This document shows positions 1 to 10,200 of a stretch of DNA of 64,000 nt, one piece after another. Positions within the stretch are counted from its first letter, which is position 1, and every line of letters begins with the position of its first letter. Source of the stretch: Flavobacterium nackdongense. GTDB lineage: Bacteria > Bacteroidota > Bacteroidia > Flavobacteriales > Flavobacteriaceae. The notes beneath the pieces were generated by a model. It worked only from the letters and a program-made list of their open reading frames with translations, had not been told where the DNA came from and did not search any database. The stretch spans positions 4,092,001-4,156,000 of the forward strand of contig NZ_CP037933.1 of the NCBI RefSeq assembly GCF_004355225.1. The letters are read 5' to 3'. The translations under genes and the position numbers were made by a program.

Positions 1-840
1 AAAAGTGCATTAAGTCCATTTGATGAAAAACACAATATAATTACGGATTCGAAAGTGAATATGTATGAGAATTTTGCAAAACCAGAAGTTTTAATTGTAG
101 AGGATAACATCGAGTTGAGAAGCTTTATGAAGGATCATTTCGAAGAAGATTTTAAAGTATTTGAAGCTGAAAATGGAGTAGAAGGATTAGAAATTTTGAA
201 TAAGCAAAATATCGAGATTATTGTCAGCGATATTATGATGCCACAAATGGATGGTGTAACTTTTTGTAAAAAAGTAAAAGAGGACAAAAAATATCGCGGA
301 ATTCCATTTATTTTATTATCGGCTAAATTTAATGTTGATAGTCAAATAGAAAGTGCGCAATCGGGTGCTGATGTGTATATAGCCAAACCATTTAGCATGG
401 AGGTCTTGCATTTGACAATTTTAAATATGTTAAGAACGAGAAAACAAGTTAAAGAAACTGCGTTAGAAAATACCTTTGAAGAAGCTAGAAAAAATGTTAA
501 GGGGAATGTAGAAGATGAATTTTTAAGAAAAGTTATCGATTGTATCGATGATAATATCGAAGATGTAGATTTTGATGTTGTTAAATTATGTGGTTTGTTG
601 GGAATAAGTAAAACGAAATTGTATACCAAGATCAAAGGAGTAACCTCGGAATCTATAGGAGGTTTAATTAGAGAAATACGTCTGAAAAAAGCTGCCCAAT
701 TATTGTCTAGTACAGATTTTAATATTATTCAAGTTATGGACAAGGTTGGAATTCAAAGCCAATCGCACTTTACAAAAAGTTTCAAGAAACAGTTCGGAGT
801 CACACCTTCTGAATTTGTTAAAGATTTAAATAAAAACTAA
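1..840 (+). CDS. Hybrid two-component regulator, C-terminal part (REC + AraC HTH), 5' truncated by window
   Basis: The reading frame is open from base 1, so this is the end of a longer protein; the first GTG/ATG codons (55, 61) are internal. A linker leads into a response-regulator receiver domain with the acidic pocket (LIVEDN), the phospho-acceptor Asp in SDIMMPQMDG and the conserved Lys in AKPF. An AraC-type two-helix-turn-helix domain fills the last ~110 residues and ends in the usual GVTPSEF motif. This order is the C-terminus of Bacteroidota hybrid two-component systems (HTCS), in which a periplasmic sugar sensor and a histidine kinase precede REC-AraC in one polypeptide; those domains would lie upstream of the window. 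HTCS proteins normally control adjacent polysaccharide loci, so it is the obvious candidate activator for operon A, though no binding site could be recognised. The domain call is firm; the ligand is unknown. Confidence 0.9.
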   Translation, partial: KSALSPFDEKHNIITDSKVNMYENFAKPEVLIVEDNIELRSFMKDHFEEDFKVFEAENGVEGLEILNKQNIEIIVSDIMMPQMDGVTFCKKVKEDKKYRGIPFILLSAKFNVDSQIESAQSGADVYIAKPFSMEVLHLTILNMLRTRKQVKETALENTFEEARKNVKGNVEDEFLRKVIDCIDDNIEDVDFDVVKLCGLLGISKTKLYTKIKGVTSESIGGLIREIRLKKAAQLLSSTDFNIIQVMDKVGIQSQSHFTKSFKKQFGVTPSEFVKDLNKN

Positions 841-882
841 TTTTTTAGAAAAAAAAATCTAAAACACTTGCAGGAATTAGAT

Positions 883-919
883 AAAGAGTTTGACATGTTT
901 AAGTCAGACTCTTTTTTTT
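883..919 (+). terminator. Intrinsic terminator after the HTCS gene
   Basis: A 12-bp stem (AAAGAGTTTGAC pairing with GTCAGACTCTTT, one G-T pair) with a 7-base loop is followed by a run of T. It lies about 40 nt after the regulator stop codon and separates it from operon A. Confidence 0.85.
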
Positions 920-1078
920 ATAGTGCATTTTTTTGAATTGAAATAATGATTTTTTTTGGGATTTAATTCTTGAAAGGGGGAGGGACGACAATAGCAGGGA
1001 AAGATTTATGTACACTTATTCAAATTATTTTAAATTAATACATATAAACAAAATATCAATTCATTTGAGCAACGAAAA

Positions 1079-2701
1079 ATGTTCTTACTACTAATAAATT
1101 TGTTGTATTCATTGCTAAATAGTATAAAAATGCCTACACAATTTAATTCGATTAGGAATAAAAAATTTAAATCAAAAGCAGTTGCTACACTTCAATACAT
1201 TTTATTCTTTGGTTTACTAGTCAATACCCTAAACGCTAAGATTACAGATTCAATTGGCGACGTCACCTTACATCCTTCAGTGATCAATTTAGAGAAAATA
1301 AAAGGGCTTAAAGAATCCACCATTTTCGATCTTACAGTCAACGGACAAAACGCCTTCGTTTACCATTCTCGCGAAATAATGGATCAATATGAGCATATAA
1401 AGCAACTGAAGAGTATCTCCTATCAAGGAGTTTCTTATGTGAATTTTTCTATGTCGAGTACTGTGAAGCTTCAAATCAATAGTTTGAATGGAAAAGCATC
1501 CAGTTGGAAAATTCTTCCAAAACGAGCAGATGTTAAGGTTGATGAAACTACAAATAGTATAATTTTTACTTTGAACAAGCCCGAAAAATTTGTGATATCA
1601 GCTGTTGTTGACGGACTTGAACAATCGATAATTATCAGTGCCGAAAAGCCGGAAACAAATATTCCATCCAAAACGGATAAAGGAGTTTTGTATTTGGGAC
1701 CTGGAATACATCAGTACGGTCAAGCATGGGACCCGTTTGTAAACGGAATTCATACCGTTTATGTAGCAGGTGGTGCAATTTTAGAAGCTACAATTAAATC
1801 CAATAAAAAAAATAACGTAAAAATTCTCGGAAGGGGCATACTCTCACAGTCTTTTGTTACTCACGCAGAGGAATCCTCATCTAATGAAAAAGCTAGAGAG
1901 CAAGAATGGGATGCCGACTGGTTAGGGGTTGTTTTTACAGACTCGCAAAACATAGTAATAGACGGTATTACCATAATGAATAGTCCTAGTTATCAACTAG
2001 AAGTTGCTAACTGCAATAATGTCAAAATCAATAATATAAAATTATGTGGTTTCGGCGAGCATAATAACGATGGAATACATACTTATGGCAACACTATTTT
2101 AGTTGAGGATTCTTTTATTGCCAGCAATGACGATCGTGTTTGTATTACAGGATTGTTTGATAAGGAAAATGGAACGGACAACTTGCAATGGGATGGTAGT
2201 AATGAATTGACAGGCGTATCGGTATCCAATATTACATTACGAAATATGGTGTTTTGGGGATTAGACAATAATGGAGCGGATATAATGCTCACTTGGAATG
2301 GTGCCGGATATGCCAAAAACATTTTGGTTGAAAATGCGGTGAGTTTAACAGGTACTAATAAAGCTTTTATTGCAGCTCGTCACGGAGGCAGTGCTGATAT
2401 TCACGATTTGATTTTTAGAAATATTACGCTTTATCATTCTAATTTATTTGATGTTGAAATTGGTGAATCTAATTATCAAGGAGCTGGTGGTGGTAAATTG
2501 AGGAATTTATTACTTGAGAATTTTACCATACATGCCAATTTTAAAGATATCGGAAAACAATTGAAGGGAGAAAGCAAGGCAAGTAATATCGAAGGAATTA
2601 TTTTTAAGAACATAATTACAAATGATGGAGTTTTGACAGATCTCAATCAAATAAAATTAATCTCAAACGAATTTGTTTCTAATTTAAAAGCAGTTAAATA
2701 A
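1079..2701 (+). CDS. Secreted right-handed beta-helix glycoside hydrolase (GH49/GH28-like, clan GH-N type)
   Basis: A protein of 540 residues (ATG at 1079; an ATG at 1130 gives a more typical signal peptide, with a basic stretch followed by a hydrophobic segment ending in NTLNA). An N-terminal beta-sandwich-like part (to about residue 200) precedes a long repetitive parallel beta-helix with an entry of the GIHTVYVAGGA type. The catalytic-looking acids are D331 (in NNDG) and D351/D352 (in SNDDR). Their spacing of 20 and 21 falls between GH49 (19/20) and GH28 (21/22), and no GH28 GHG motif is seen, so GH49-like is preferred. It is first in operon A, two bases before the symporter gene, and would act outside the cytoplasm on the polymer or on oligosaccharides. 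The substrate is unproven. Confidence 0.65.
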   Translation: MFLLLINLLYSLLNSIKMPTQFNSIRNKKFKSKAVATLQYILFFGLLVNTLNAKITDSIGDVTLHPSVINLEKIKGLKESTIFDLTVNGQNAFVYHSREIMDQYEHIKQLKSISYQGVSYVNFSMSSTVKLQINSLNGKASSWKILPKRADVKVDETTNSIIFTLNKPEKFVISAVVDGLEQSIIISAEKPETNIPSKTDKGVLYLGPGIHQYGQAWDPFVNGIHTVYVAGGAILEATIKSNKKNNVKILGRGILSQSFVTHAEESSSNEKAREQEWDADWLGVVFTDSQNIVIDGITIMNSPSYQLEVANCNNVKINNIKLCGFGEHNNDGIHTYGNTILVEDSFIASNDDRVCITGLFDKENGTDNLQWDGSNELTGVSVSNITLRNMVFWGLDNNGADIMLTWNGAGYAKNILVENAVSLTGTNKAFIAARHGGSADIHDLIFRNITLYHSNLFDVEIGESNYQGAGGGKLRNLLLENFTIHANFKDIGKQLKGESKASNIEGIIFKNIITNDGVLTDLNQIKLISNEFVSNLKAVK

Positions 2702-2703
2702 TA

Positions 2704-4461
2704 ATGGAAAATACAGTTTTTTTACTTTCTTTTTGGGATTATGTTGCCTTCTTTGGCTATTTAGTAATCTTAAGTTTTATTGGTTATTGGTATGGACGCA
2801 AAAAAAATGAAAATTCTTCTGATTATTTTTTGGCTGGTAGGACTTTGCCTTGGTATGTTGTAGGTAGTTCGTATATAGCAGCCAATATTAGTACAGAACA
2901 TTTTATCGGATTGATTGGAGCAGCGGTAATTTATGGTATCAGTGTTGCCACAGGTGAGTGGAGTACAGTGATTGCTTTTACTTTTTTGATTTGGCTTTTC
3001 ATACCGTATTTGTTGTCTTCAAAAGTATATACAACCCCTGAATATTTAGAATTAAGATATAATAAAAAGGTTCGAATAATTTTTGCAGTGGTGTCTCTTT
3101 TAGCTAATGTTTTTGCTTTTATGGGACCTGTAATTTATGGAGGTAGTTTAATTTTAGTTGTATTTTTTAAGATTAGTCCATTGGCCGCATGTTTACTTAT
3201 AGGTATTGCAACTGGTGGATGGGCCATTTGGGGTGGACTTAAATCCGTTGCTTTTATGGATATGTTGACCATTATTATTAAAATCTCAGGCGGATTAATT
3301 GTTACCGTTTTGGGGTTGATTTATTTAGGTCATGGCGATGGAATGATTCCTGGTTTTACTAAAATGGTAGAAGTAAATTCCGGTGGAGTGGCTTGGTCAA
3401 AAGAATGGATAAGTGAAAATGTGCCTAATATTCTGAAAGGTGCCCAAAAAGGAGATAGTTATAACAGATTGTCTGTAATTCAGCCTCTTAATCATTATTC
3501 AAATCCTTGGACTCATTGGGTATTTAGCTTTTTTTATATCGGATTATGGTACACGGTTATCAATCAAACTATGGTTCAGAAAATTCTTGCTGCAAAGGAT
3601 ATGTATCACGCAAGAGCTGGAATGTTATTGGCTTCATTTTTAAAATTGTTTTTACCTGTGATTGTTGTAATTCCAGGATTAATCTTTTTTGCAATGAAAC
3701 CAGAATTTTTAACCACAACCGATTGGGGTTTTCAAAGTGAAGAGGCCAACAAAACCTATATTGTTATGATCAATATTTTGGTACCAACATTTATGAAAGG
3801 GATTTTATTAGGCGCACTTTTTGGCGCTATCCAATCGACCGTGAGCTCGGTTTTGATCTCCACATCGACTTTATTTACAATGGATTTGTACAGAAATAGT
3901 TTTGTTAAAAATGAATCAGAAAACCATTATGTGGGAGTTGGAAAAATTTCTGGCATTGTGTTTTTATTGTTGTCTGTTGGATTTGCAGTTATTTTAGCTA
4001 CAGCTACAAAAGTGAATTTATTTATATTAATTCAAGCCCTTTACACCTTCATTGCTCCACCTTTTTCGGCAATTTTCCTGTTGGGTATGTTATGGAAACG
4101 TGTCAACGGAAAAGCGGCATTAATCACCATTTTTGCAGGTTTTGCTATGGCAGGTTTTCTTAAATATTTAGAGTTTGGACCCTTACAGGATTCAACTTCT
4201 GAAATGGCCAATATTATCAAACCATTTGCCAATCAGGGCTTAATTACTTGGGTGTTCTCTATGATTGTCTGTGCTGTTTCGGCTTTAGTTACAGCAAAAG
4301 CCGGTGAAAACAAAATTGGGAATGATTTGGTTTTCAATATCAACGGATCTGCTTTAAAAGAAGGTCTGGGCGACAGATGGTACAATAGTATCCTGTTTTG
4401 GTGGATAATATGTATTTTAATGTTGGTAGGCATTATTCTCACTTTTTCAATTGTACTTTAA
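2704..4461 (+). CDS. Sodium:solute symporter family (SSS/SLC5) sugar transporter
   Basis: 585 residues with about 14 hydrophobic segments. The N-terminus carries the family's YWYGRKK...SSDYFLAGR signature after the first membrane helix, and the conserved PWYVVGSSYIAANIS stretch follows. The length fits SGLT-like symporters, which bring sugars across the inner membrane with Na+. It sits directly after the beta-helix hydrolase (2-nt gap) and before a GH27 that lacks a signal peptide. This suggests it imports a galactoside, an arabinoside or free L-arabinose that is then cut or isomerised in the cytoplasm. The family is certain; the solute is inferred only from the neighbours. Confidence 0.9.
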   Translation: MENTVFLLSFWDYVAFFGYLVILSFIGYWYGRKKNENSSDYFLAGRTLPWYVVGSSYIAANISTEHFIGLIGAAVIYGISVATGEWSTVIAFTFLIWLFIPYLLSSKVYTTPEYLELRYNKKVRIIFAVVSLLANVFAFMGPVIYGGSLILVVFFKISPLAACLLIGIATGGWAIWGGLKSVAFMDMLTIIIKISGGLIVTVLGLIYLGHGDGMIPGFTKMVEVNSGGVAWSKEWISENVPNILKGAQKGDSYNRLSVIQPLNHYSNPWTHWVFSFFYIGLWYTVINQTMVQKILAAKDMYHARAGMLLASFLKLFLPVIVVIPGLIFFAMKPEFLTTTDWGFQSEEANKTYIVMINILVPTFMKGILLGALFGAIQSTVSSVLISTSTLFTMDLYRNSFVKNESENHYVGVGKISGIVFLLLSVGFAVILATATKVNLFILIQALYTFIAPPFSAIFLLGMLWKRVNGKAALITIFAGFAMAGFLKYLEFGPLQDSTSEMANIIKPFANQGLITWVFSMIVCAVSALVTAKAGENKIGNDLVFNINGSALKEGLGDRWYNSILFWWIICILMLVGIILTFSIVL

Positions 4462-4475
4462 ATAAACAAATAATA

Positions 4476-5795
4476 ATGAATACTAAAATTTCTAATAGGG
4501 CATTGAAACCGCCTATGGGCTGGAACAGTTGGGATTGTTTTGGTACCAATGTAACAGAAGATGAAGTAAAAGAAAATGCTAATTTTATTGCAAATAACTT
4601 AAAACAATTTGGTTGGGAATATGTTGTGGTTGATTTGGGTTGGTATGGAACCGAAATTGATAATCATAACTACAAAACCGAAAATATCCCGCAATTGATA
4701 GATGATTATGGTCGATTAATTCCCGATCCAATTCGTTTTCCATCCTCAATAAATGGTGCGGGATTTAAACCTTTAGCCGATTATATTCACGGTTTAGGAT
4801 TAAAATTAGGCATACATATTATGCGTGGAATTCCTGTTCAAGCGGTGCAGCAAAAGTCAAAAGTAAAAGGCACCAATCTAACAGCGGATCAAATATCTTA
4901 CGATAGAGAAAGATGTCCGTGGTTCAATAGCTTGAGAACATTAGATTTTTCAAAACCTGAAACACAAGCATACTATGATTCTATATTTGAAATGTATGCA
5001 GGTTGGGGTGTAGATTATATCAAAGCTGACGATGTAAATGCCTGGTCTGAAGTGCATAGAAGTAGTGGTTCTCCAACAGGTGAGGGTTCCCCATATAGAA
5101 TTGATGATATCGAAGGAATGGCAAAAGCCATAGACAATTCCGGTAGAGATATAGTTTTTAGTATTTCTCCTGGTGGTCCGGAAACAACCATCATCAATCA
5201 TTTAAGAAACAACGCAAATTTATGGCGTATATCAGCAGATTTTTGGGATGAATGGGGTTCGCTAAAGATGCAAATGAATCGTTGCGCCACCTGGGCTCCT
5301 TTTGTAACAGCTGGACATTGGCCAGATGCCGATATGTTGCCTTTAGGGGATTTGCCAAGAGGTGAGTCTGGAGGAACTAACCGAGTTTCAAACTTCACCA
5401 ATGATGAACAAACTACAGTTATGACACTTTGGTCCATGTTTCGTTCTCCATTGATGTTTGGCGGTAATTTGCCTAAAACATCGGAATTTACTATCAGTTT
5501 AATTAGTAATGAAGAGGTTTTGGAAGTGAATCAGAATAGCTGGAACAATCGCTTATTAAAAGGAAATGAAGAAGAGAAAATCTGGATAGCTGAAAATGAG
5601 AAAGGAATATACTTTGCCCTTTTTAATATTTCGGATGAAGAACGAGAAATCACAATGAATTTTTCCGATGTAAATTGTAATGATGAAGTGACAGTTAGGG
5701 ATTTATGGAAAAAAGGAAATCTTGGTAATTACACTACAAGTTTTTCAGCAAAAGTAGCTCCTCATGGGGCTAAAATGTATTTAATATCAAAGTAA
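4476..5795 (+). CDS. GH27 glycosidase, cytoplasmic (alpha-galactosidase or beta-L-arabinopyranosidase)
   Basis: The ATG at 4476 is chosen because it follows the symporter stop by 14 nt and opens directly into the GH27 start motif (PPMGWNSWDCFG); an upstream in-frame start would lie inside the transporter gene. At 439 residues it has the (beta/alpha)8 barrel with the nucleophile Asp in YIKADD (D185) and the acid/base Asp in RISADFW (D255), then a C-terminal beta-domain. No signal peptide is present, unlike the second GH27 at 12543, so it should act on imported small glycosides. GH27 contains alpha-galactosidases, alpha-N-acetylgalactosaminidases and beta-L-arabinopyranosidases. The arabinose genes in the same operon favour release of L-arabinose from a pyranosidic beta-linkage (inference). 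Confidence 0.88.
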   Translation: MNTKISNRALKPPMGWNSWDCFGTNVTEDEVKENANFIANNLKQFGWEYVVVDLGWYGTEIDNHNYKTENIPQLIDDYGRLIPDPIRFPSSINGAGFKPLADYIHGLGLKLGIHIMRGIPVQAVQQKSKVKGTNLTADQISYDRERCPWFNSLRTLDFSKPETQAYYDSIFEMYAGWGVDYIKADDVNAWSEVHRSSGSPTGEGSPYRIDDIEGMAKAIDNSGRDIVFSISPGGPETTIINHLRNNANLWRISADFWDEWGSLKMQMNRCATWAPFVTAGHWPDADMLPLGDLPRGESGGTNRVSNFTNDEQTTVMTLWSMFRSPLMFGGNLPKTSEFTISLISNEEVLEVNQNSWNNRLLKGNEEEKIWIAENEKGIYFALFNISDEEREITMNFSDVNCNDEVTVRDLWKKGNLGNYTTSFSAKVAPHGAKMYLISK

Positions 5796-5806
5796 GAATA
5801 GAAAAA

Positions 5807-7843
5807 ATGAGTAACATTGATTTAAGAGCAGCAGATAATATTAGAGCATTAGCCATTGCAATGGTAGAACAAGCCAATTCCGGACATCCAGGTGGTCCAA
5901 TGGGCGGTGGAGATTATATGCACATTTTGTATTCAGAATTTTTAAATTTTGACCCGAGCGATATGGCTTGGCCATTCAGAGATCGTTTCTTTATGGATGC
6001 GGGGCATCTATCAACCTTATTATATGCTCAATATTACTTATTGGGGAAATATGAAAAAGAAGATATCAAAAAGTTCAGACAATGGGGCTCAGTAACTCCA
6101 GGTCACCCAGAAGTAGACGTTTTGCGTGGTGTTGAAAATACTTCTGGTCCATTAGGGCAGGGCCATACGATGGGAGTTGGTGCCGCTATTGCAGCAAAAT
6201 TCTTAGCCGAACGTTTCGGGTATTGGATGGATCATAAGATCTATGGATTTATTTCTGATGGTGGTGTTCAAGAAGAAATTTCTCAAGGTGCGGGAAGAAT
6301 TGCAGGACATTTAGGATTGAACAATTTTATAATGTTTTATGACTCTAATGATGTGCAATTGTCAACAATGACCGGCGAAGTTACTTCTGAAGATACAGCA
6401 AAAAAATATGAAGCTTGGGGATGGAATGTGATGACCATCGATGGACATAATCACGATGAAATCAGAAAAGCTTTAACTGCTGCAAATCAAGAAAAAGAGA
6501 GACCGACCCTGATTATTGGTAAAACCATTATGGGTAAGGGTTGTGTTACTGCGACTGGAGCAAATTGGGAAGGTCATTGTGAATTGCACGGTCAACCGAT
6601 AGGTCATACCGGTGCCGACTTTAAAGCAACTTTGAAAAATTTAGGAGCCAATGTTGAGGATCCATTTGCAATATACCAAGATGTTGAAGCCTATTATGAC
6701 TCTTTATTAAAAAGAAAAATTGAAGAATCTAGTGTCAAAAAAGCGGCAATCGCTAGTTGGAGAAATGAAAATCCAGAATTGTCAAATAAACTGGATGGAT
6801 TTTTAGCAGGTAAATTACCAGATTTGGATTTTGAATCCATTGTTAATAAAACAGGATTAGCAACAAGAGCAGCATCGGCTAATGTCTTGGCTTATTTGGC
6901 TGAGAATGTTGAAAATATGATCGTTTCTTCTGCGGATTTATCTAATAGTGATAAAACAGATGGTTTCTTAAAAAAAACACAAGCATTAAGGAAGGATGAT
7001 TTTTCAGGTGCCTTTTTACAAGCAGGTGTTGCCGAATTGACTATGGCTGCCATTGCCAACGGTATCGCTTTGCATGGAGGTGTAATTCCGGTAGTAGCGA
7101 CGTTCTTTGTCTTTTCAGATTATATGAAACCGGCAATTAGAATGAGTGCTATTCAGGAGTTACCTGTGAAGTATGTCTGGACTCACGATGCTTTTAGAGT
7201 GGGAGAAGATGGACCAACGCATCAGCCAATTGAACAAGAAGCGCAAATAAGATTGTTGGAAAAATTAAAAAATCATAGTGGAGAACCGTGTTTTATTGCA
7301 TTACGGCCTGCAGATTCTGCCGAGACAAATGTAGCTTGGAAAATGGCACTAGAGAATACTAAAGTGCCTACAGGATTGATTTTGTCTCGCCAAGGAATTA
7401 AGGATTTACCCGCTACATCTTCGTCAAGATACCAAGAGGCACTTCAAGCAGAAAAAGGAGGCTACACTATTGTAGAAGTAGAAAACCCAGATGTAGTTTT
7501 AATTGCTAACGGATCGGAAGTAGCTACTCTAATCGAAGGAGCTAGTTTACTTGAAAGTCGAGAAAATATTAAAGCAAAAGTGGTTTCTGTTCCTTCTGAA
7601 GGACTATTCAGATTGCAGTTAGAAGAATATCAAGAAAGCATTATTCCTGCCAATAAGCCAGTATTTGGATTGACAGCAGGTTTGCCAGTTAATCTTCAAG
7701 GTTTAATTGGAAAAAATGGAAAAGTTTTTGGACTAGATCATTTTGGTTATTCAGCACCAGCAACGGTATTGGATGAAAAATTTGGTTTTACAGGCGAGAA
7801 TGTTTTCAAACAAGTAATGGAATTATTAAAATTAAAAAAATAG
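5807..7843 (+). CDS. tkt: Transketolase
   Basis: 678 residues, the full-length single-chain form. The N-terminal thiamine-diphosphate part holds GHPGGPMGG and the cofactor motif around [11 protein letters not shown]; the middle pyrimidine-binding domain contains the conserved [10 protein letters not shown]; a C-terminal domain follows. It moves two-carbon ketol units between xylulose 5-phosphate and ribose 5-phosphate or erythrose 4-phosphate in the cytoplasm. Its position between a GH27 and araBDA, with transaldolase 4 nt downstream, shows a dedicated copy that drains the xylulose 5-phosphate made from L-arabinose. A housekeeping copy probably exists elsewhere in the genome (inference). Confidence 0.96.
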   Translation: MSNIDLRAADNIRALAIAMVEQANSGHPGGPMGGGDYMHILYSEFLNFDPSDMAWPFRDRFFMDAGHLSTLLYAQYYLLGKYEKEDIKKFRQWGSVTPGHPEVDVLRGVENTSGPLGQGHTMGVGAAIAAKFLAERFGYWMDHKIYGFISDGGVQEEISQGAGRIAGHLGLNNFIMFYDSNDVQLSTMTGEVTSEDTAKKYEAWGWNVMTIDGHNHDEIRKALTAANQEKERPTLIIGKTIMGKGCVTATGANWEGHCELHGQPIGHTGADFKATLKNLGANVEDPFAIYQDVEAYYDSLLKRKIEESSVKKAAIASWRNENPELSNKLDGFLAGKLPDLDFESIVNKTGLATRAASANVLAYLAENVENMIVSSADLSNSDKTDGFLKKTQALRKDDFSGAFLQAGVAELTMAAIANGIALHGGVIPVVATFFVFSDYMKPAIRMSAIQELPVKYVWTHDAFRVGEDGPTHQPIEQEAQIRLLEKLKNHSGEPCFIALRPADSAETNVAWKMALENTKVPTGLILSRQGIKDLPATSSSRYQEALQAEKGGYTIVEVENPDVVLIANGSEVATLIEGASLLESRENIKAKVVSVPSEGLFRLQLEEYQESIIPANKPVFGLTAGLPVNLQGLIGKNGKVFGLDHFGYSAPATVLDEKFGFTGENVFKQVMELLKLKK

Positions 7844-7847
7844 AAAA

Positions 7848-8504
7848 ATGAAGTTTTTTATCGATACAGCAAATTTGAATGAAATCGCAGAAGCGCAAGC
7901 ATTGGGAGTTTTAGATGGTGTTACCACAAATCCCTCTTTGATGGCGAAAGAAGGAATAACCGGTGCGGCAAATATTTTGAAACATTATGTAGACATCTGC
8001 AATATTGTTGATGGGGATGTTTCTGCCGAAGTTATTGCTACTGATTTTGAAGGAATGGTTCAACAAGGAGAGGAATTAGCCGCTTTGCACCCACAGATAG
8101 TGGTAAAATTACCAATGATAGCCGCTGGAGTTAAAGCCTGTAAATATTTTTCTGATAAAGGAATTAGAACCAATGTAACTTTAGTTTTTTCAGTAGGACA
8201 AGCTTTACTAGCTGCCAAAGCAGGTGCGACTTATGTGTCTCCTTTCTTAGGAAGACTAGACGATATTTCTACTGATGGTTTGGGATTAATTGCTGAAATC
8301 AGACAAGTATATGATAATTATGATTTTAAAACTCAAATATTATCAGCTTCGGTTCGTAACACGATGCACGTTATCAATTGTGCTAAAATAGGTTCAGATG
8401 TAATGACGGGCCCACTTTCGTCGATTACTGGCTTGTTGAAACACCCTTTGACAGATAGCGGATTGGCTCAATTTTTAGCTGATTATCAAAAAGGGAATAA
8501 ATAG
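7848..8504 (+). CDS. tal: Transaldolase (short, TalC/fructose-6-phosphate-aldolase-like family)
   Basis: 218 residues, the short decameric-type family. It begins with [13 protein letters not shown], followed by GVTTNPSL, the Schiff-base lysine region VVKLPM, and TNVTLVFS. It transfers a dihydroxyacetone unit between sedoheptulose 7-phosphate and glyceraldehyde 3-phosphate; members of this group can also be fructose-6-phosphate aldolases, and sequence reading alone does not separate the two reliably. Tight coupling to tkt (4-nt gap) favours a transaldolase role in the non-oxidative pentose phosphate pathway. Confidence 0.92.
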   Translation: MKFFIDTANLNEIAEAQALGVLDGVTTNPSLMAKEGITGAANILKHYVDICNIVDGDVSAEVIATDFEGMVQQGEELAALHPQIVVKLPMIAAGVKACKYFSDKGIRTNVTLVFSVGQALLAAKAGATYVSPFLGRLDDISTDGLGLIAEIRQVYDNYDFKTQILSASVRNTMHVINCAKIGSDVMTGPLSSITGLLKHPLTDSGLAQFLADYQKGNK

Positions 8505-8518
8505 AAAAAATATAGGTT

Positions 8519-10198
8519 ATGAGTACTCAGAAATATTCGATTGGAATGGATTTTGGCTCCGATTCGGTTCGCGCTCTAGTGGTAAATACGTCAACAGGCG
8601 AAGAATTGGCAACTGCAGTCCATTATTATTCCCGTTGGGAGGAAGGAAAGTATTGTGATCCTTCTAAAAATAAATTTAGACAACATCCTTTGGATTATAT
8701 TGAAGGAGTAGAAAAAACTATTAAATCAGTTGTTTCACAAGTTTCTGATGAAGTTATTAATAATATTATTGGTATTGGTGTGGATACTACAGGATCTACT
8801 CCAGTAGCAGTAGATAAGACTGGTACTCCATTGGCATTGTTAAAAGGATTTGAAGAAAATCCCAACGCAATGTTTGTGCTTTGGAAAGATCATACCGGGA
8901 TTAAGGAAGCAGATGAAATTAATGCTTTGTGCAAAAAATGGGATATAGATTATTCTCAGTATGAAGGAGGAATTTATTCTTCTGAGTGGTTTTGGTCAAA
9001 AATTTTACATGTTTCAAGAGCAGATTCTTCTGTTTTGGAGGCAGCTTATTCGTGGGTTGAACATTGTGATTGGATTCCGTTTTTATTAACAGGAGGAACT
9101 GATGTAACTCAAATGAAACGCAGCCGTTGCTCAGCAGGACATAAAGCTTTATGGCACGAATCGTACGGAGGCTTACCTCCAAATGATTTTTTTGTTGCTC
9201 TAGATCCTATTTTAGATGGCTTAACCAATAGATTATATACTGCAACCTACACTTCAGATGTTGCTGCAGGAACACTTTCGCAAGAATGGGCAGATCGTTT
9301 AGGATTGTCAACTTCTGTTGTTGTGGCAGTAGGAGCTTTTGATTGTCATATGGGTGCAGTAGGAGTAAACATTGAGCCGTATTTTTTAACTAAAGTAATG
9401 GGAACTTCTACTTGTGATATTGTGGTTACTCCACTGCAAGAAAAAGAACATTTAGTGAAAGGAATTTGCGGACAAGTGGATGGTTCTGTAATTCCAAATA
9501 TGTTAGGATTAGAGGCAGGTCAATCTGCTTTTGGAGATATTTATGCTTGGTATGAGCGTTTGTTATCTTGGCCAATAAAGGAAATTATTGGTGCTACTTC
9601 CATTTTAGATGAAGCTACAAAAAAAGCATTAATAGCAGAAACAGTTGCTAAAATTATTCCAAAGTTGAGTGAAGCTGCGGCGAAAGAACCGATTGGTGCT
9701 TCCGGAGAATTAGCTTTGGATTGGATGAACGGAAGAAGAACACCAGATGCCAATCAGAACTTAAAAGGAGTAATAGCAGGTATAAACTTGGGCAGCGCGG
9801 CACCAAAAGTGTTTAGAGCACTTGTTGAAGCCTCTTGTTTTGGTGCTAAAACTATTGCGGATCGATTCGTTTCTGAAGGTATTCCAATTAACGGAGTTAT
9901 TGCTTTAGGAGGAATTGCAAAAAAATCACCTTTTATTATGCAAATGATGGCAGATGTTTTAAACATGCCAATCAAGGTGGCACAATCAGAACAAGCTTGT
10001 GCTTTGGGTGCAGCCATTTTTGGTTCCGTTGCAGCAACAGTACACGAGGATACATTTGCAGCAATGAATGCAATGGCTAGCCCATTTGAAATTGTTTATG
10101 AACCAAATGCAGAAAATGCAACAGCCTATCGTGAAGTTTACGAACGATACATCGCGCTAGGAGTTACAATAGAAGATCATATAATGAAAAACCTATAA
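8519..10198 (+). CDS. araB: L-ribulokinase
   Basis: 559 residues of the FGGY carbohydrate kinase fold. The N-terminal phosphate loop is in IGMDFGSDSVRAL, the family GVDTTGSTP segment follows, and the C-terminal ATPase half contains ALGGIAKKSP and ALGAAIFG. Length and motifs match AraB rather than xylulokinase or glycerol kinase. It phosphorylates L-ribulose to L-ribulose 5-phosphate. It lies between transaldolase and araD, 2 nt from the latter, so kinase and epimerase are probably translated together. Confidence 0.95.
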   Translation: MSTQKYSIGMDFGSDSVRALVVNTSTGEELATAVHYYSRWEEGKYCDPSKNKFRQHPLDYIEGVEKTIKSVVSQVSDEVINNIIGIGVDTTGSTPVAVDKTGTPLALLKGFEENPNAMFVLWKDHTGIKEADEINALCKKWDIDYSQYEGGIYSSEWFWSKILHVSRADSSVLEAAYSWVEHCDWIPFLLTGGTDVTQMKRSRCSAGHKALWHESYGGLPPNDFFVALDPILDGLTNRLYTATYTSDVAAGTLSQEWADRLGLSTSVVVAVGAFDCHMGAVGVNIEPYFLTKVMGTSTCDIVVTPLQEKEHLVKGICGQVDGSVIPNMLGLEAGQSAFGDIYAWYERLLSWPIKEIIGATSILDEATKKALIAETVAKIIPKLSEAAAKEPIGASGELALDWMNGRRTPDANQNLKGVIAGINLGSAAPKVFRALVEASCFGAKTIADRFVSEGIPINGVIALGGIAKKSPFIMQMMADVLNMPIKVAQSEQACALGAAIFGSVAATVHEDTFAAMNAMASPFEIVYEPNAENATAYREVYERYIALGVTIEDHIMKNL

Positions 10199-10200
10199 TT

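Noticed and set aside
1079..2701. Polygalacturonase (GH28) annotation for the first beta-helix gene
   Set aside because: The fold and NDG/DD acids would allow it, but the spacing is one residue shorter than in GH28 and no GHG motif was found; no uronate catabolism genes are nearby.
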